DNA of 64,000 nucleotides from CAWDVB01 sp963824105 (lineage in GTDB: Bacteria; Actinomycetota; Actinomycetes; Propionibacteriales; Nocardioidaceae): positions 124,001-188,000 of the forward strand of contig CAWGNN010000008.1 of NCBI GenBank assembly GCA_963824105.1, given 5' to 3'. Both the position numbers and the translations under genes were made by a program. Positions 35,426-44,285 of this stretch are shown here, one piece after another (within the stretch, counting starts at the first letter, position 1; each line of letters begins with the position of its first letter). Below the pieces are notes generated by a model that saw only the letters and a list, made by a program, of their open reading frames with translations, made no database searches and had not been told where the DNA came from.

Positions 35426-36694
35426 TCAGCCCAGGTGCTTGAGGAACCAGTCCCGAGCCAGCCCCGCCGCCTCCGTGAGCGTGCCTGGCTCCTCGAAGAG
35501 ATGCGTTGCACCGGGGACGATCTCGAGCTCCGCACCGGCGATCCGTTCCTGGGCCCATCGGTTCAGCTCGATCACCGTGGTGTCGGCTCCCCCCACGATG
35601 AGCAGGGTCGGGGTCGTCACCTCCCGCAGCCGTTCGCCGACCAGGTCGGGTCGCCCACCCCGCGATACCACCGCCGCCACCCGCAGACCCGGAGTGAGTG
35701 AGGCGGTCAGCGCGGCGGCTGCGCCGGTGGAAGCGCCGAAGAGACCGAGGGGCAGCTCGTCCAGGCCGCGATGTGTCCGGAGCCAGGCCGCGACGTCGGC
35801 GAGCCTCCCGCCGAGCAGCCCGATGTCGAAGACGTTTCCCCGGTCCTGGGCTTCGGACTCGGTGAGCAGGTCGAAGAGGAACGTCGCGAGCCCGGCCCCG
35901 TTGAGGACGCGGGCGACGTACTCGTTGCGCGGACTGAGCCGGCTGCTGCCGCTGCCATGGGCGAATACGACCAGCCCGATCGGCCTCTCGGGGATGGTGA
36001 GCCGGCCCTCGAGGGTGATCTCCCCCAGTGCGACGGCCAGCTCGGTGGATCCGTGGCCGGCTGAGGCCGGAGCCGCATCCAACAGGGCGACCACCTCGTC
36101 GTCGGACACCTGCCGGAAGTCGCCGTAGGCCTGGCCCACCGCATAGAAGGCGTCGGGGATCTCCAGGCACACCACCTCGTCGGCGACCGTCCTCAACTGC
36201 TCCAGCCGGTCGCGCGCTCCGACCGGGACGGCCAGGACCACCCGACTCGCACCCCGCGCCCGGGCGATCTCGCAGGCGGCGCGGGCGGTCGCGCCCGTCG
36301 CGATCCCGTCATCGACCACGATCACGGTGCGCGCATCCAGCCGGACAGGTGGCCGCCCCCGCCGGAACGCCCGCACCCGGTGCTCCAACATCTGGCGCTC
36401 CTCCTGCTCGACCGCGTCGACGACGTCGGGGCCGGCCCCGGAGTGCCGGAGCACCTCGTCGTTCAGCACCCGTGCTCCGTCCTCCCCGATCGCCCCCATC
36501 GCCAGCTCGGGCTGGCGAGGCAGGCCCAGCTTGCGCACCACGGCGACGTCAAGGGGGGCTCCGAGTGCCCGGGCCACCTCGGCGGCGACGGGTACGCCCC
36601 CGCGCGGGAGCCCGAGGACGACAGGATCGGAGTCGGCCAGGGGCATGAGGGCGCGGGCCAAGCGGCGGCCGGCCTCCACGCGGTTGCGGAACAT
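35426..36694 (-). CDS. Fusion of phosphoribosyltransferase and alpha/beta-hydrolase
   Basis: A 422-residue fusion. Residues 1-about 210 are a type I phosphoribosyltransferase, with VLGLPRGGVPVA and the PRPP loop VIVVDDGIATGATARAA (about 124-140). From about residue 220 there is a dienelactone-hydrolase-like domain with FAHGSGSSR, nucleophile elbow FGASTGAAAAL (Ser322) and a terminal GATHLFEEPG carrying the His. The same pairing occurs in mycobacterial Rv0571c, a dormancy-regulon gene. It is the last gene of the acsA operon, 15 bases after the ACP gene. Substrates are unknown. Confidence 0.87.
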   Translation of the reverse strand: MFRNRVEAGRRLARALMPLADSDPVVLGLPRGGVPVAAEVARALGAPLDVAVVRKLGLPRQPELAMGAIGEDGARVLNDEVLRHSGAGPDVVDAVEQEERQMLEHRVRAFRRGRPPVRLDARTVIVVDDGIATGATARAACEIARARGASRVVLAVPVGARDRLEQLRTVADEVVCLEIPDAFYAVGQAYGDFRQVSDDEVVALLDAAPASAGHGSTELAVALGEITLEGRLTIPERPIGLVVFAHGSGSSRLSPRNEYVARVLNGAGLATFLFDLLTESEAQDRGNVFDIGLLGGRLADVAAWLRTHRGLDELPLGLFGASTGAAAALTASLTPGLRVAAVVSRGGRPDLVGERLREVTTPTLLIVGGADTTVIELNRWAQERIAGAELEIVPGATHLFEEPGTLTEAAGLARDWFLKHLG

Positions 36695-36709
36695 CGCGGC
36701 CGCACCCTG

Positions 36710-36949
36710 CTAGGTCGCGGAGAGGAACTCGATGCACGAGGCCTTCGTGCTCAAGGCGTCGTAGTCGGCCTCCTCGATCCGCCTCCCCGACGTCTTGCTG
36801 AGCTGCTCGACGAAGGAAAGGAAATCGAGCGAGTCCAGCTCGAGCTCCGCTCGGAGCGGGACGTCGTCGGGAAGCTCGTCGACATCGACGTCGGGAGCGA
36901 TCCGGCGCAGCACCTGGGTGATGGTCTCGAGTGCTTCGGTGGTGTTCAT
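36710..36949 (-). CDS. Acyl carrier protein
   Basis: A 79-residue four-helix carrier with the phosphopantetheine site AELELDSLDFLSF (Ser40) and an acidic helix II, typical for ACPs. Its ATG overlaps the stop of the E2 gene (ATGA), so it is translationally coupled to a 2-oxoacid dehydrogenase acyltransferase rather than to fatty-acid synthesis genes. This suggests, but does not prove, that it accepts or carries the acyl group handled by this operon. Confidence 0.88.
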   Translation of the reverse strand: MNTTEALETITQVLRRIAPDVDVDELPDDVPLRAELELDSLDFLSFVEQLSKTSGRRIEEADYDALSTKASCIEFLSAT

Positions 36950-38148
36950 AGCAGCTCCGGTTTGGTCAGGTGGTCTGCGAGGCGGGCCAAGAATCGTGAT
37001 CCGGTGAACCCGTCGCTGGCCCGGTGGTCCGCGGCCAGGGTCGCTTCGGTCAGCGTGCGGGAGACGATCTCCCCGTCGAGGACCCACGGCCGAACCGCCG
37101 GTCGCCCGAAGCCGACGAGTGCGACCTGGGGTGGGTAGATCACGCCATGGACCAGGTCGACGCCCTGCTCTCCGAGGTTGGTCACCGTGATGGTGCCGTC
37201 GGTCAGCTCGCTGCCACGCAGCCGACCGGCCCGGGCGCGGAGGGTCAGATCCTTGATCGCGGCCATGAGGTCGGTCAGGCCCAGGCTCGCCGCGTCGTGG
37301 ATGCACGGGGTCACCAGGCCGCCTCCGCGAAGCGAGATGGCCATCCCGAGGTTCACCGAGCTGTGGGCCTCGAAGGCATCGTCGACCCAGTAGCCGTTGA
37401 GCTCCGGGGTCTCGGCTGTTGCGAGCGCGGTCGCGCGCAACAGCAGCGCTGCCGGCAGGAGCCGCTCCTCGACGGGGAGCTCCTTGTTGCGGTCGTGCAT
37501 CCAGGCGAGTGCGGGCTCCAGGTCCAGCGTCAGCGAGAGGTAGTAGTGCGGGATCTCCCGCTTCGACCGACTCATCAGCCTCGCGATGGCGGCGCGCATC
37601 TGCTCGGCACGCGCCTCCGCAGACACCGGCGAGGTGGCAGTCGGCTTCTGCGAAGTCGGCATCTTGGCGGCGGCAGCACGGACGTCGGCCTCGTGGATCG
37701 GCCTGCCGAGCTCGCGCCACAGTGGCTCGATGTCGACGCCGAGCTCGGCGGCGAGGGTGCGCGCGAACGGGCTGATCCGCACCCCGCCCCCGGTTGGTTC
37801 GAGGGGAGCGGGGAGGGGTTCCTCGGTCGACGAAGCAGCGGTCGCCGGCTCCGTCGCCGAGACCGGTTCGGTCTCCTCCGGGGAGCCGGTCGGCCCGACC
37901 GCTTCAGTCTGATCGTCGAGGTCCATGGTCGCGATGGGCGTCCCCACGGGAACGGTGGCGCCCGGCTCGATGAGCAGGGCAGTGACCGTCCCCGCGTGGA
38001 ACGTCTCGATGTCCACCGCGCTCTTGGCGGTGTCCACCACCGCGACGATGTCTCCCTTCTTGACCACGTCGCCGGGTTTGATCAGCCACTCCAGCAGCGT
38101 CCCCTCGTCCATGTCTGCGCCGAGGGACGGCATCGTGAAGTCGGCCAT
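36946..38148 (-). CDS. 2-oxoacid dehydrogenase E2 acyltransferase
   Basis: A 400-residue E2. It has a single lipoyl domain (MPSLGADMDEGTLLEW, lipoyl Lys42 in VVDTAKSAVDIE). An acidic Pro/Ala/Thr-rich linker and a somewhat degenerate peripheral-subunit-binding domain (ISPFARTLAAELGVDI) follow. The catalytic domain has LADHRASDGFTGSRF, the HxxxDG motif. It should transfer an acyl group from E1 to CoA. Its partner E1 genes are directly upstream (two-base gap); no E3 gene lies in the window. Confidence 0.92.
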   Translation of the reverse strand: MADFTMPSLGADMDEGTLLEWLIKPGDVVKKGDIVAVVDTAKSAVDIETFHAGTVTALLIEPGATVPVGTPIATMDLDDQTEAVGPTGSPEETEPVSATEPATAASSTEEPLPAPLEPTGGGVRISPFARTLAAELGVDIEPLWRELGRPIHEADVRAAAAKMPTSQKPTATSPVSAEARAEQMRAAIARLMSRSKREIPHYYLSLTLDLEPALAWMHDRNKELPVEERLLPAALLLRATALATAETPELNGYWVDDAFEAHSSVNLGMAISLRGGGLVTPCIHDAASLGLTDLMAAIKDLTLRARAGRLRGSELTDGTITVTNLGEQGVDLVHGVIYPPQVALVGFGRPAVRPWVLDGEIVSRTLTEATLAADHRASDGFTGSRFLARLADHLTKPELL

Positions 38149-38150
38149 GG

Positions 38151-39146
38151 TCAGCTCCGGGTGCGGTGAACGGCAGCGACGATGTCGGCGACCTGGGGAA
38201 GAGCCGCCTCCTCCAGGTGCTGCGCATACGGGATCGGCACCTCCGCGGTGCAGACCCGCTCGATCGGCGCGTCCAGGACGTACATCGCCTGCTCGCCGAT
38301 CCGGGCGGCGATCTCGGCGGACAACCCGCCGCTGCGCCACCCCTCGTCGACGATCACGGCGCGGTGGGTCTTGCGGACCGACCCGACGAAGCATGCGTCG
38401 TCGAGCGGCCGGAGCGTGCGCAGGTCGATGACCTCGGCGGAGATGCCCTCCGCAGCGAGCTCATCGGCCGCCTCCATCGCCTTGGCCAGGGTGCCTCCGT
38501 AGGCGATCACCGTGACGTCGTCGCCGGATCGCCGGATCGCCGCCGTGTCGATGTCGACCGGCCCGGCGTCGGAGGGGAGTGTCCCCTTGAGGTTGTACAG
38601 CGAGGAGTGCTCGAAGATCAGCACCGGGTCCGGGGTGGCCAACGCCGTGGCAAGCATGCCTCGGGCGTCCTCCAGGGTCGCGGGCGTCACCACCCGGATG
38701 CCGGGGATGTGGGCGTACCAGCCCTCCAGGCTGTGCGAGTGCTGCGCGGCAAGCTGGCGGCCTGCCCCGGTAGTCATCCGGATCACCAGGGGCACGTTGT
38801 ACTGCCCTCCCGACATGTGCAGCAGCGATGCCGCGGTGTTCATGATCTGGTCGAGCGCGAGCAGGCTGAAGTTGACCGTCATCACCTCGACGATCGGGAG
38901 CATGCCGTTCACCGCGGCCCCGATGCCGGCGCCGACGAAGGTGGACTCCGAGAGCGGGGTGTCACGGATCCGATCGGGCCCGAACTCCTCGACCAGGCCG
39001 AGGCTGACCCCGAAGCAACCGCCGTAGCTGCCGACGTCCTCGCCCATCAAGAACACCCGGGGGTCGTCCGCCATCGCTTCACGGATGGCTTCGCGGAGCG
39101 CCTCCCGGTAGGTGGTCTCCATGACTCGTTCCTCGGTGAGTGTCAT
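38151..39146 (-). CDS. 2-oxoacid dehydrogenase E1 beta subunit
   Basis: A 331-residue subunit with [45 protein letters not shown] and the C-terminal [20 protein letters not shown], all typical of pyruvate/acetoin dehydrogenase beta chains. It forms the TPP-dependent heterotetramer with the alpha subunit encoded just upstream. Its ATG overlaps the alpha stop (ATGA), which favours this start over the in-frame ATG eight codons later. Confidence 0.93.
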   Translation of the reverse strand: MTLTEERVMETTYREALREAIREAMADDPRVFLMGEDVGSYGGCFGVSLGLVEEFGPDRIRDTPLSESTFVGAGIGAAVNGMLPIVEVMTVNFSLLALDQIMNTAASLLHMSGGQYNVPLVIRMTTGAGRQLAAQHSHSLEGWYAHIPGIRVVTPATLEDARGMLATALATPDPVLIFEHSSLYNLKGTLPSDAGPVDIDTAAIRRSGDDVTVIAYGGTLAKAMEAADELAAEGISAEVIDLRTLRPLDDACFVGSVRKTHRAVIVDEGWRSGGLSAEIAARIGEQAMYVLDAPIERVCTAEVPIPYAQHLEEAALPQVADIVAAVHRTRS

Positions 39147-40147
39147 GACGACACCTCCTGCGACGTGACGAAGCGGGTCAGTTGGTCGACCGGCTCCAGA
39201 GGGGCCGCCTCAGCGAAGGCCACCGCCCGCTTGATGATCTCGGCGATCTCGGCCTCGAACTCGGGCAGGTCGTCCTCGGCGAGCTGTCCGGACTGCCGCA
39301 GCCGTTCCTCAAGGGTGCGGATCGGGCCACGCTTGCGCCATCCCTGGACCTCCTCCTTGGTGCGGTAGCGGTCCGGGTCGTACATCGAGTGGGCGCGGAA
39401 CCGGTAGGTGCGCATCTCCAGGAACTGTGGACCGTCGCCCCGCCGGGCGGCGGTGACAGCTTCCGCTGCGGCCTCCTCCACGGCCTCCACGTCCATCCCG
39501 TCGACCGCGTGTGAGGGCAGCCCGTACGACGCGGTCCGGCCAGCCAGGTCGGTGGCGCCGTGCTCCTTGGTCAGTGCCGTCCCCATCGCGTAACCGTTGT
39601 TCTCACAGACGAAGACGATCGGCAGGTGCCACAGCACGGCCAGGTTCACCGACTCGTGGAACTCGCCCTCGGCGGCCGCCCCTTCGCCGAAGAAGCAGGC
39701 TGTCACGCGGGCCTTCCCCAGCAGCTTGTCGGCCAGGGCGATCCCCACCGCGAGGGGGAGACCGCCACCGACGATCGCGTTGCCGCCCAGCAGACGGTGT
39801 TCCTTGTCGAACAGGTGCATCGAGCCGCCCCGGCCGCGGCTGCAGCCGCTCTGGCGGCCGAACATCTCGGCCATGATGAGGTCGGGTGACACACCTCGTG
39901 CGAGTGCGTGCCCGTGCTCACGGTAGGTCGCCACGACGGTGTCGTCGGGCGTCAAGGCTTCCATCACCCCGGTGGCAACAGCCTCCTCGCCGACGTACAG
40001 GTGGAGGAAGCCCCGGATCTTGGTCGCGCTGTACAGCTCCGCGCAGGCCTCTTCGAAGCGCCGGATGAGCAGCATGGTGCGCAGCAGGTCGAGCCGGTGC
40101 GTCCGGTCCGTCGTGTGCTGGTCAGGTGTCAGAACTGGTGTGGTCAT
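39143..40147 (-). CDS. 2-oxoacid dehydrogenase E1 alpha subunit
   Basis: A 334-residue subunit. The TPP/Mg motif reads [17 protein letters not shown] to CENNGYAMG (residues 154-184), and the phosphorylation-loop region is [30 protein letters not shown] and [11 protein letters not shown] are conserved in PDH-E1/AcoA. It decarboxylates a 2-oxoacid, probably pyruvate or acetoin. The start overlaps the acsA stop (ATGA). An extended reading frame upstream lies antiframe inside acsA and is not coding. Confidence 0.93.
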   Translation of the reverse strand: MTTPVLTPDQHTTDRTHRLDLLRTMLLIRRFEEACAELYSATKIRGFLHLYVGEEAVATGVMEALTPDDTVVATYREHGHALARGVSPDLIMAEMFGRQSGCSRGRGGSMHLFDKEHRLLGGNAIVGGGLPLAVGIALADKLLGKARVTACFFGEGAAAEGEFHESVNLAVLWHLPIVFVCENNGYAMGTALTKEHGATDLAGRTASYGLPSHAVDGMDVEAVEEAAAEAVTAARRGDGPQFLEMRTYRFRAHSMYDPDRYRTKEEVQGWRKRGPIRTLEERLRQSGQLAEDDLPEFEAEIAEIIKRAVAFAEAAPLEPVDQLTRFVTSQEVSS

Positions 40148-41898
40148 GTCGGGTTCTCCAATGTCGACACGTCGCCCTCGGGCAGGCCGAGCTCTCTGGC
40201 CTTGAGCAGCCGGCGCATCACCTTGCCGCTGCTGGTGTGGGGCAGGTGCTGGTCGAAGGCGATCTCCTTGGGAGCCATCGCCCCCAGCCGGCGACGCCCG
40301 AAGGCGAGCAGCTCCAGCTGCAGGTCCTCGGTCGGCTCGTATCCGACGCGCAGGGTGACGAAGGCCTTGACCACAGCTCCGGCGATCGGGTCGGGCTTGC
40401 CGATGACACCGACCTCGACAACGGCCGGGTGCTCCATCAGCGCGGTCTCGACCTCGAACGGGCCGATCAGGTGCCCGGCGGACTTGATGACATCGTCGGC
40501 ACGGCCGACGAACCAGAAGTAGCCGTCCTCGTCGACCCGCGCGATGTCGCCGCTGAGGTACCAGCCGCCCCGGAAGCACTTCTGGTACCGCTCCTCCTGG
40601 CCGAGGTAGCCGCGGAACATCGACGGCCAGCCGGGACGGAGGGCGATCTCGCCGATCTCGCCCGGAGCCGCAGCCGTGGCCTGGCCGTCGTCGTCGATGG
40701 CGGCCCGGCCCTCCTCGCCGCGGACCAGCACAGCAGCCTCGATGCCCGGCATCGGCCGGCCCATCGACCCTGGGCGGACCTCCATGCCGGGGTAGTTGCT
40801 GATCATGATCGCGCCGGTTTCGGTCTGCCACCAGTTGTCGTGGATGTCGAGCCCGAAGGCTTCCCGCCCCCAGACCACCACCTCGGGGTTGAGGGCCTCG
40901 CCGACGCTCGCGATGTGCCGCAGCGAGGAGAGGTCGTACTCCTTGGCCAACTCGGCGCCGGACTTCATCAGCATGCGCAGCGCGGTGGGCGCGGTGTACC
41001 AGACCTCGACCTTCTGCTCGGCGAGGATCCGGTACCAGGCCCTGGAGTCGAACTCTCCGGCGTAGGTCACGAGAGTGGAGGCGTGGGTCAGCGGCGCGAC
41101 GATCCCATATGAGGTGCCGGTCACCCAACCGGGGTCCGCGGTGCACCAGAAGATCGTGCCCGGGCCCAGGTCGAGGGCAAGCCGGGAGGTCGCGTGGTGT
41201 GCGACGACTGCCTGGTGGACGTGGATGGCTCCCTTGGGCTTCCCGGTGGTCCCGCTGGTGAAGTGCAGCAGCGCCATGTCCTCCGGATCGGTGTGCTCGA
41301 TGGTGAAGTAGATCGAGGCGCCCTTCAGAGCGGCATCGAGGTCGATCGTGTTGTCGGTGGTGCCTCCCTCGGTGAGCAGGACGTGCTCCAACGAGGTCAG
41401 CTCGGTGCGCATCTTGGCGATCTTGCGGCGGTAGAGGTCGGGGGTGGTCACCAGAACGCGAGCCTGGCTGATCTCCAGCCGGTCTCGGATCGGCTCCGGC
41501 CCGAACGACGAGAACAACGGTGAGAGGACGGCCCCTCGTTTGAGGGTGCCCATCGCGGCGACGTACTGGTCGGGCGTGCGGCCCAGCAGCGTCATCACGC
41601 GGTCCCCGCGACTGATGCCGAGGTCGGTGAGGACGTTGGCGAACCGGTTGGACGCCTCGGCCAGCTGGGCGTACGTCGTGTCCGTGACCGTGCCGTCGAC
41701 GGCGATACTGCGCAGGGCGACCCGGTCGCCCTGGCCTCGGGCGACGTGGCGATCCACCGCCTCCCACGCGATGTTCAGGCCGCCCTCGGGCAGCCCATCG
41801 ATGTCCCGGCGGGCCTCAGACCAGGTGAATCGGTCGCGGACCGACTCGTAGTCGAAGTCGCGTGTACCCGGGCGTGGACGAGTAATGACGTCGGGCAT
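40144..41898 (-). CDS. acsA: AMP-forming acetyl-CoA (acyl-CoA) synthetase
   Basis: A 584-residue adenylate-forming enzyme. The phosphate-binding loop [17 protein letters not shown], then [15 protein letters not shown], the [16 protein letters not shown] hinge and the C-terminal catalytic Lys in [13 protein letters not shown] (the usual acetylation-controlled site) are all intact. It is closest to AcsA-type acetyl/propionyl-CoA synthetases. It leads a six-gene overlapping operon with the E1/E2/ACP genes, so acetate and pyruvate would feed the same pool. ATG 41898 has AAGAAGGGG upstream; GTG 41904 is two codons earlier. Confidence 0.9.
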   Translation of the reverse strand: MPDVITRPRPGTRDFDYESVRDRFTWSEARRDIDGLPEGGLNIAWEAVDRHVARGQGDRVALRSIAVDGTVTDTTYAQLAEASNRFANVLTDLGISRGDRVMTLLGRTPDQYVAAMGTLKRGAVLSPLFSSFGPEPIRDRLEISQARVLVTTPDLYRRKIAKMRTELTSLEHVLLTEGGTTDNTIDLDAALKGASIYFTIEHTDPEDMALLHFTSGTTGKPKGAIHVHQAVVAHHATSRLALDLGPGTIFWCTADPGWVTGTSYGIVAPLTHASTLVTYAGEFDSRAWYRILAEQKVEVWYTAPTALRMLMKSGAELAKEYDLSSLRHIASVGEALNPEVVVWGREAFGLDIHDNWWQTETGAIMISNYPGMEVRPGSMGRPMPGIEAAVLVRGEEGRAAIDDDGQATAAAPGEIGEIALRPGWPSMFRGYLGQEERYQKCFRGGWYLSGDIARVDEDGYFWFVGRADDVIKSAGHLIGPFEVETALMEHPAVVEVGVIGKPDPIAGAVVKAFVTLRVGYEPTEDLQLELLAFGRRRLGAMAPKEIAFDQHLPHTSSGKVMRRLLKARELGLPEGDVSTLENPT

Positions 41899-41964
41899 GG
41901 TCACCAGCCCCTTCTTGACGTTCCGTCCACCTCAGTCTCGGCCGAATCGCGAGGTCGGGCAGGA

Positions 41965-41977
41965 GGAGAAAGTCTCC
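41965..41977. promoter_or_regulatory. Palindrome upstream of the acsA operon
   Basis: GGAGA-AAG-TCTCC, a perfect dyad with a three-base spacer, lies about 70 bases upstream of acsA. Its core GAAAGTCTC recurs in the DUF1876/alcohol dehydrogenase gap. It could be an operator, but chance occurrence is not excluded. Confidence 0.3.
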
Positions 41978-42000
41978 GGTGGGGGGAGCAAGGGCCCTAG

Positions 42001-42044
42001 CCCAGGCAGGGCCCAGGCAGGGCCCAGGCAGGGCCCAGGCAGGG
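42001..42044. repeat. Four perfect tandem copies of an 11-bp unit
   Basis: CCCAGGCAGGG is repeated four times without interruption in the gap between acsA and the end of the PAS kinase gene. Each unit is itself a small dyad (CCC-aggca-GGG), so the array could fold into alternative hairpins. It may vary in copy number between strains and may act as a terminator for the kinase gene. Confidence 0.85.
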
Positions 42045-42096
42045 CGCGGCGAGGCGACAGAAGGACGACGCGGGCGGAGAATGGCCGCCCGGCCGG

Positions 42097-44151
42097 TCAC
42101 CCCTCGCCGGTGGCCTGGGGGGATCGCAGGGTGAGGTCGAACCGTGCACCGCCGTCGGAGGGGTTGCTGGCCCAGATCGAGCCGCCGTGACGCTCGACGA
42201 CGCGGCGGCAGATGGCAAGTCCGATCCCCGAGCCCGCGGAGTCATGTGTGTTCGCGCCGCGGTGGAACATGTCGAACACGCGCGGCAGGTCGCCGTCGGG
42301 AATTCCGTCTCCGTTGTCGCGGATGGTGATGTGGGTTCCGCCGTCGGGGAGGGCCAGCCCGCTGATGGTCACCACCGGCTCTCGATCCTCGGGAACGTAC
42401 TTGAAGGAGTTGGCAATCAGGTTGTGAAAGAGCTGGCGGATCAGAATCTCGTCACCGCTGATGTCGGGCAGAGTTCCCACCTCGACAGTCCCTGGCCGCG
42501 ATCCGCGGACAGCCACCTCCTCGGCGATCTCCCGCGCCAGTGGTTCCAGGTGCACCGTGGCGGCTCGCCGTTGGGAGCTGGAGACCTGGGAGAGCGCGAT
42601 GAGCTCGTCGATCAGCTCGCTTCCTCGCCGGGTCGCCTCGAGAATCCGGTGGGCCCACTCGACGGTGGCGTCGGAGTGGCTCTCGGCCTCCTGCTGCGCG
42701 ATCATCTCCGCGGTCAGAGTGATCGCGACGAGTGGTGAGCGCAGGTCGTGCGCCGCGACGGCGGCGAACTCCTCCAGCTCACGGTTGGCGCGCAGCAGCT
42801 CGGCCTGGTTCCGCCTGCGCTCGGTGATGTCACGGATGAAGGCGTGGAGATGGGTCCCGCCACTCTCGCGGGTCGGCCAGACCCGGATCTCGACCTCCAC
42901 AGTGCTCTTGTCCTTGCGCATCGCGACAAGCTCAGTGGGATGGTCGGACACCGCGTCCTGCCCCGCCTCCAGGAAGCGGGTGATCGCAGCGCGGTGCCCC
43001 TCGCGCTGATCCTCGGGAACGACGAGCCTGTCCAGCGGCGTGTTTACCGCCTCGGAGTACGTCCAGCCGAACATGCGCGTGGCTGCGAGGTTCCACTCGG
43101 TCACCAGCCCCGACCCGTCCACCGAGACATAGGCGTCTATCGAGGTGTCCAGGACGTGCTGCAAGCGCTGCTGGCTGGCACCCAGGCGCTGGGCCATGGT
43201 GTCGCGCTCGGCCAGCGCTCGGCGGGAACGGGCCATCACGTTCTCTGCCCCCTGACGACGCATGTCGAGCTTGTGGAAGCGCGAGGTTTGGGCCCAGACG
43301 ACGATTCCGCCGATGAAGATGATCAGGCCGGTGCCGAGCCCGAAGGCCAGGCCGCGTGAGGTGAACCCCACCTCGTAGGTTGCGAGCCCGAGGAACATCG
43401 ACGCCTCGAGGGCGATCAGCCCGAGTGGCAGGTTCCGGCGCAGGGTGCGACTGCTGTCGTCGTTGGCCATGCCGAGGGCGACGAAGCCCTCCGAGGATGT
43501 CTGCATCAGGACGGAGAGCGACAAGGCGGCGAGGGTCGGCGGGCCCAGGACCGACATCTGCCCGGACAGCGTGATCTCGGAGAGAGCTCGCGGGTCGAAG
43601 AGCAGCGCGTTCGACAGCACGATCCCGACCGCGAGCGGAACCAGAGCGAGCCACTGTGCGGGGCCGGTGTGATGAGCCAGGATCGACAAGGCGGCAAGGG
43701 CCAGGAGGGACATGCAGATCAGCAGGAGCAACGGCACGCCTTCGGCCGCTGGTCCGGCCAGGTCGCGGTAGCCGGTGATCCGCCCCGGGCTGACCAGCGC
43801 CTCCATCACGGCGAAGACGGTGAGGAGGAGGACACCCGACGCGAGCACCAAGCGTGACCAGACCATCAGCGGCCGGGTGTCGGTGGCTCGGATGACCAGG
43901 ATGACTCCAAGCAGAGCCAGACCCAGCGAGGTGGCAAGAGGGAACGGTCCGAGGACGAGTGGAAGCCGACCGCTCATCCGCCCGCGCAGCAGCGCGTCCA
44001 CCGTCCCCGCAGCCCAGAGCAGCGCGATTGCTCCGGCGATTACACGGCCCCAGCGTGCTGCACGCAGGACCCGTCGGGGGTCCGGTGTGCTCAGAAGCTC
44101 GCTCTGCTCGATAGCCGCGCTGAGCTCCGGGTCTCGCCCTGGCTCGCTCAT
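42097..44151 (-). CDS. Membrane histidine kinase with PAS domain
   Basis: A 684-residue kinase. The N-terminal about 290 residues hold roughly eight to nine hydrophobic segments. A short coiled linker (ENVMARSRRALAERD) leads to a PAS domain (VLDTSIDAYVSVDGSGLVTEW to FIRDITERRR). HisKA follows, with FAAVAAHDLRSPLVAI (His468), and HATPase motifs FHNLIANSFKYV, DNGDGIP and GSGIGLAICRRVVERHGG. No response regulator is adjacent, so it is an orphan kinase. The N-terminal membrane block is not a domain I can name. Confidence 0.9.
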   Translation of the reverse strand: MSEPGRDPELSAAIEQSELLSTPDPRRVLRAARWGRVIAGAIALLWAAGTVDALLRGRMSGRLPLVLGPFPLATSLGLALLGVILVIRATDTRPLMVWSRLVLASGVLLLTVFAVMEALVSPGRITGYRDLAGPAAEGVPLLLLICMSLLALAALSILAHHTGPAQWLALVPLAVGIVLSNALLFDPRALSEITLSGQMSVLGPPTLAALSLSVLMQTSSEGFVALGMANDDSSRTLRRNLPLGLIALEASMFLGLATYEVGFTSRGLAFGLGTGLIIFIGGIVVWAQTSRFHKLDMRRQGAENVMARSRRALAERDTMAQRLGASQQRLQHVLDTSIDAYVSVDGSGLVTEWNLAATRMFGWTYSEAVNTPLDRLVVPEDQREGHRAAITRFLEAGQDAVSDHPTELVAMRKDKSTVEVEIRVWPTRESGGTHLHAFIRDITERRRNQAELLRANRELEEFAAVAAHDLRSPLVAITLTAEMIAQQEAESHSDATVEWAHRILEATRRGSELIDELIALSQVSSSQRRAATVHLEPLAREIAEEVAVRGSRPGTVEVGTLPDISGDEILIRQLFHNLIANSFKYVPEDREPVVTISGLALPDGGTHITIRDNGDGIPDGDLPRVFDMFHRGANTHDSAGSGIGLAICRRVVERHGGSIWASNPSDGGARFDLTLRSPQATGEG

Positions 44152-44285
44152 GGGTCTGCGTCGGCTCCCCTCACGCCGGTGGATTGACGATGAAGCATGT
44201 CGATCCTAGGGATATTCCGGGGACCAGCCGTGTCTGGACGACCTGATCCGCAGCACCTGGTCCGCTCCCCGGGTGGCGGGCAGCA

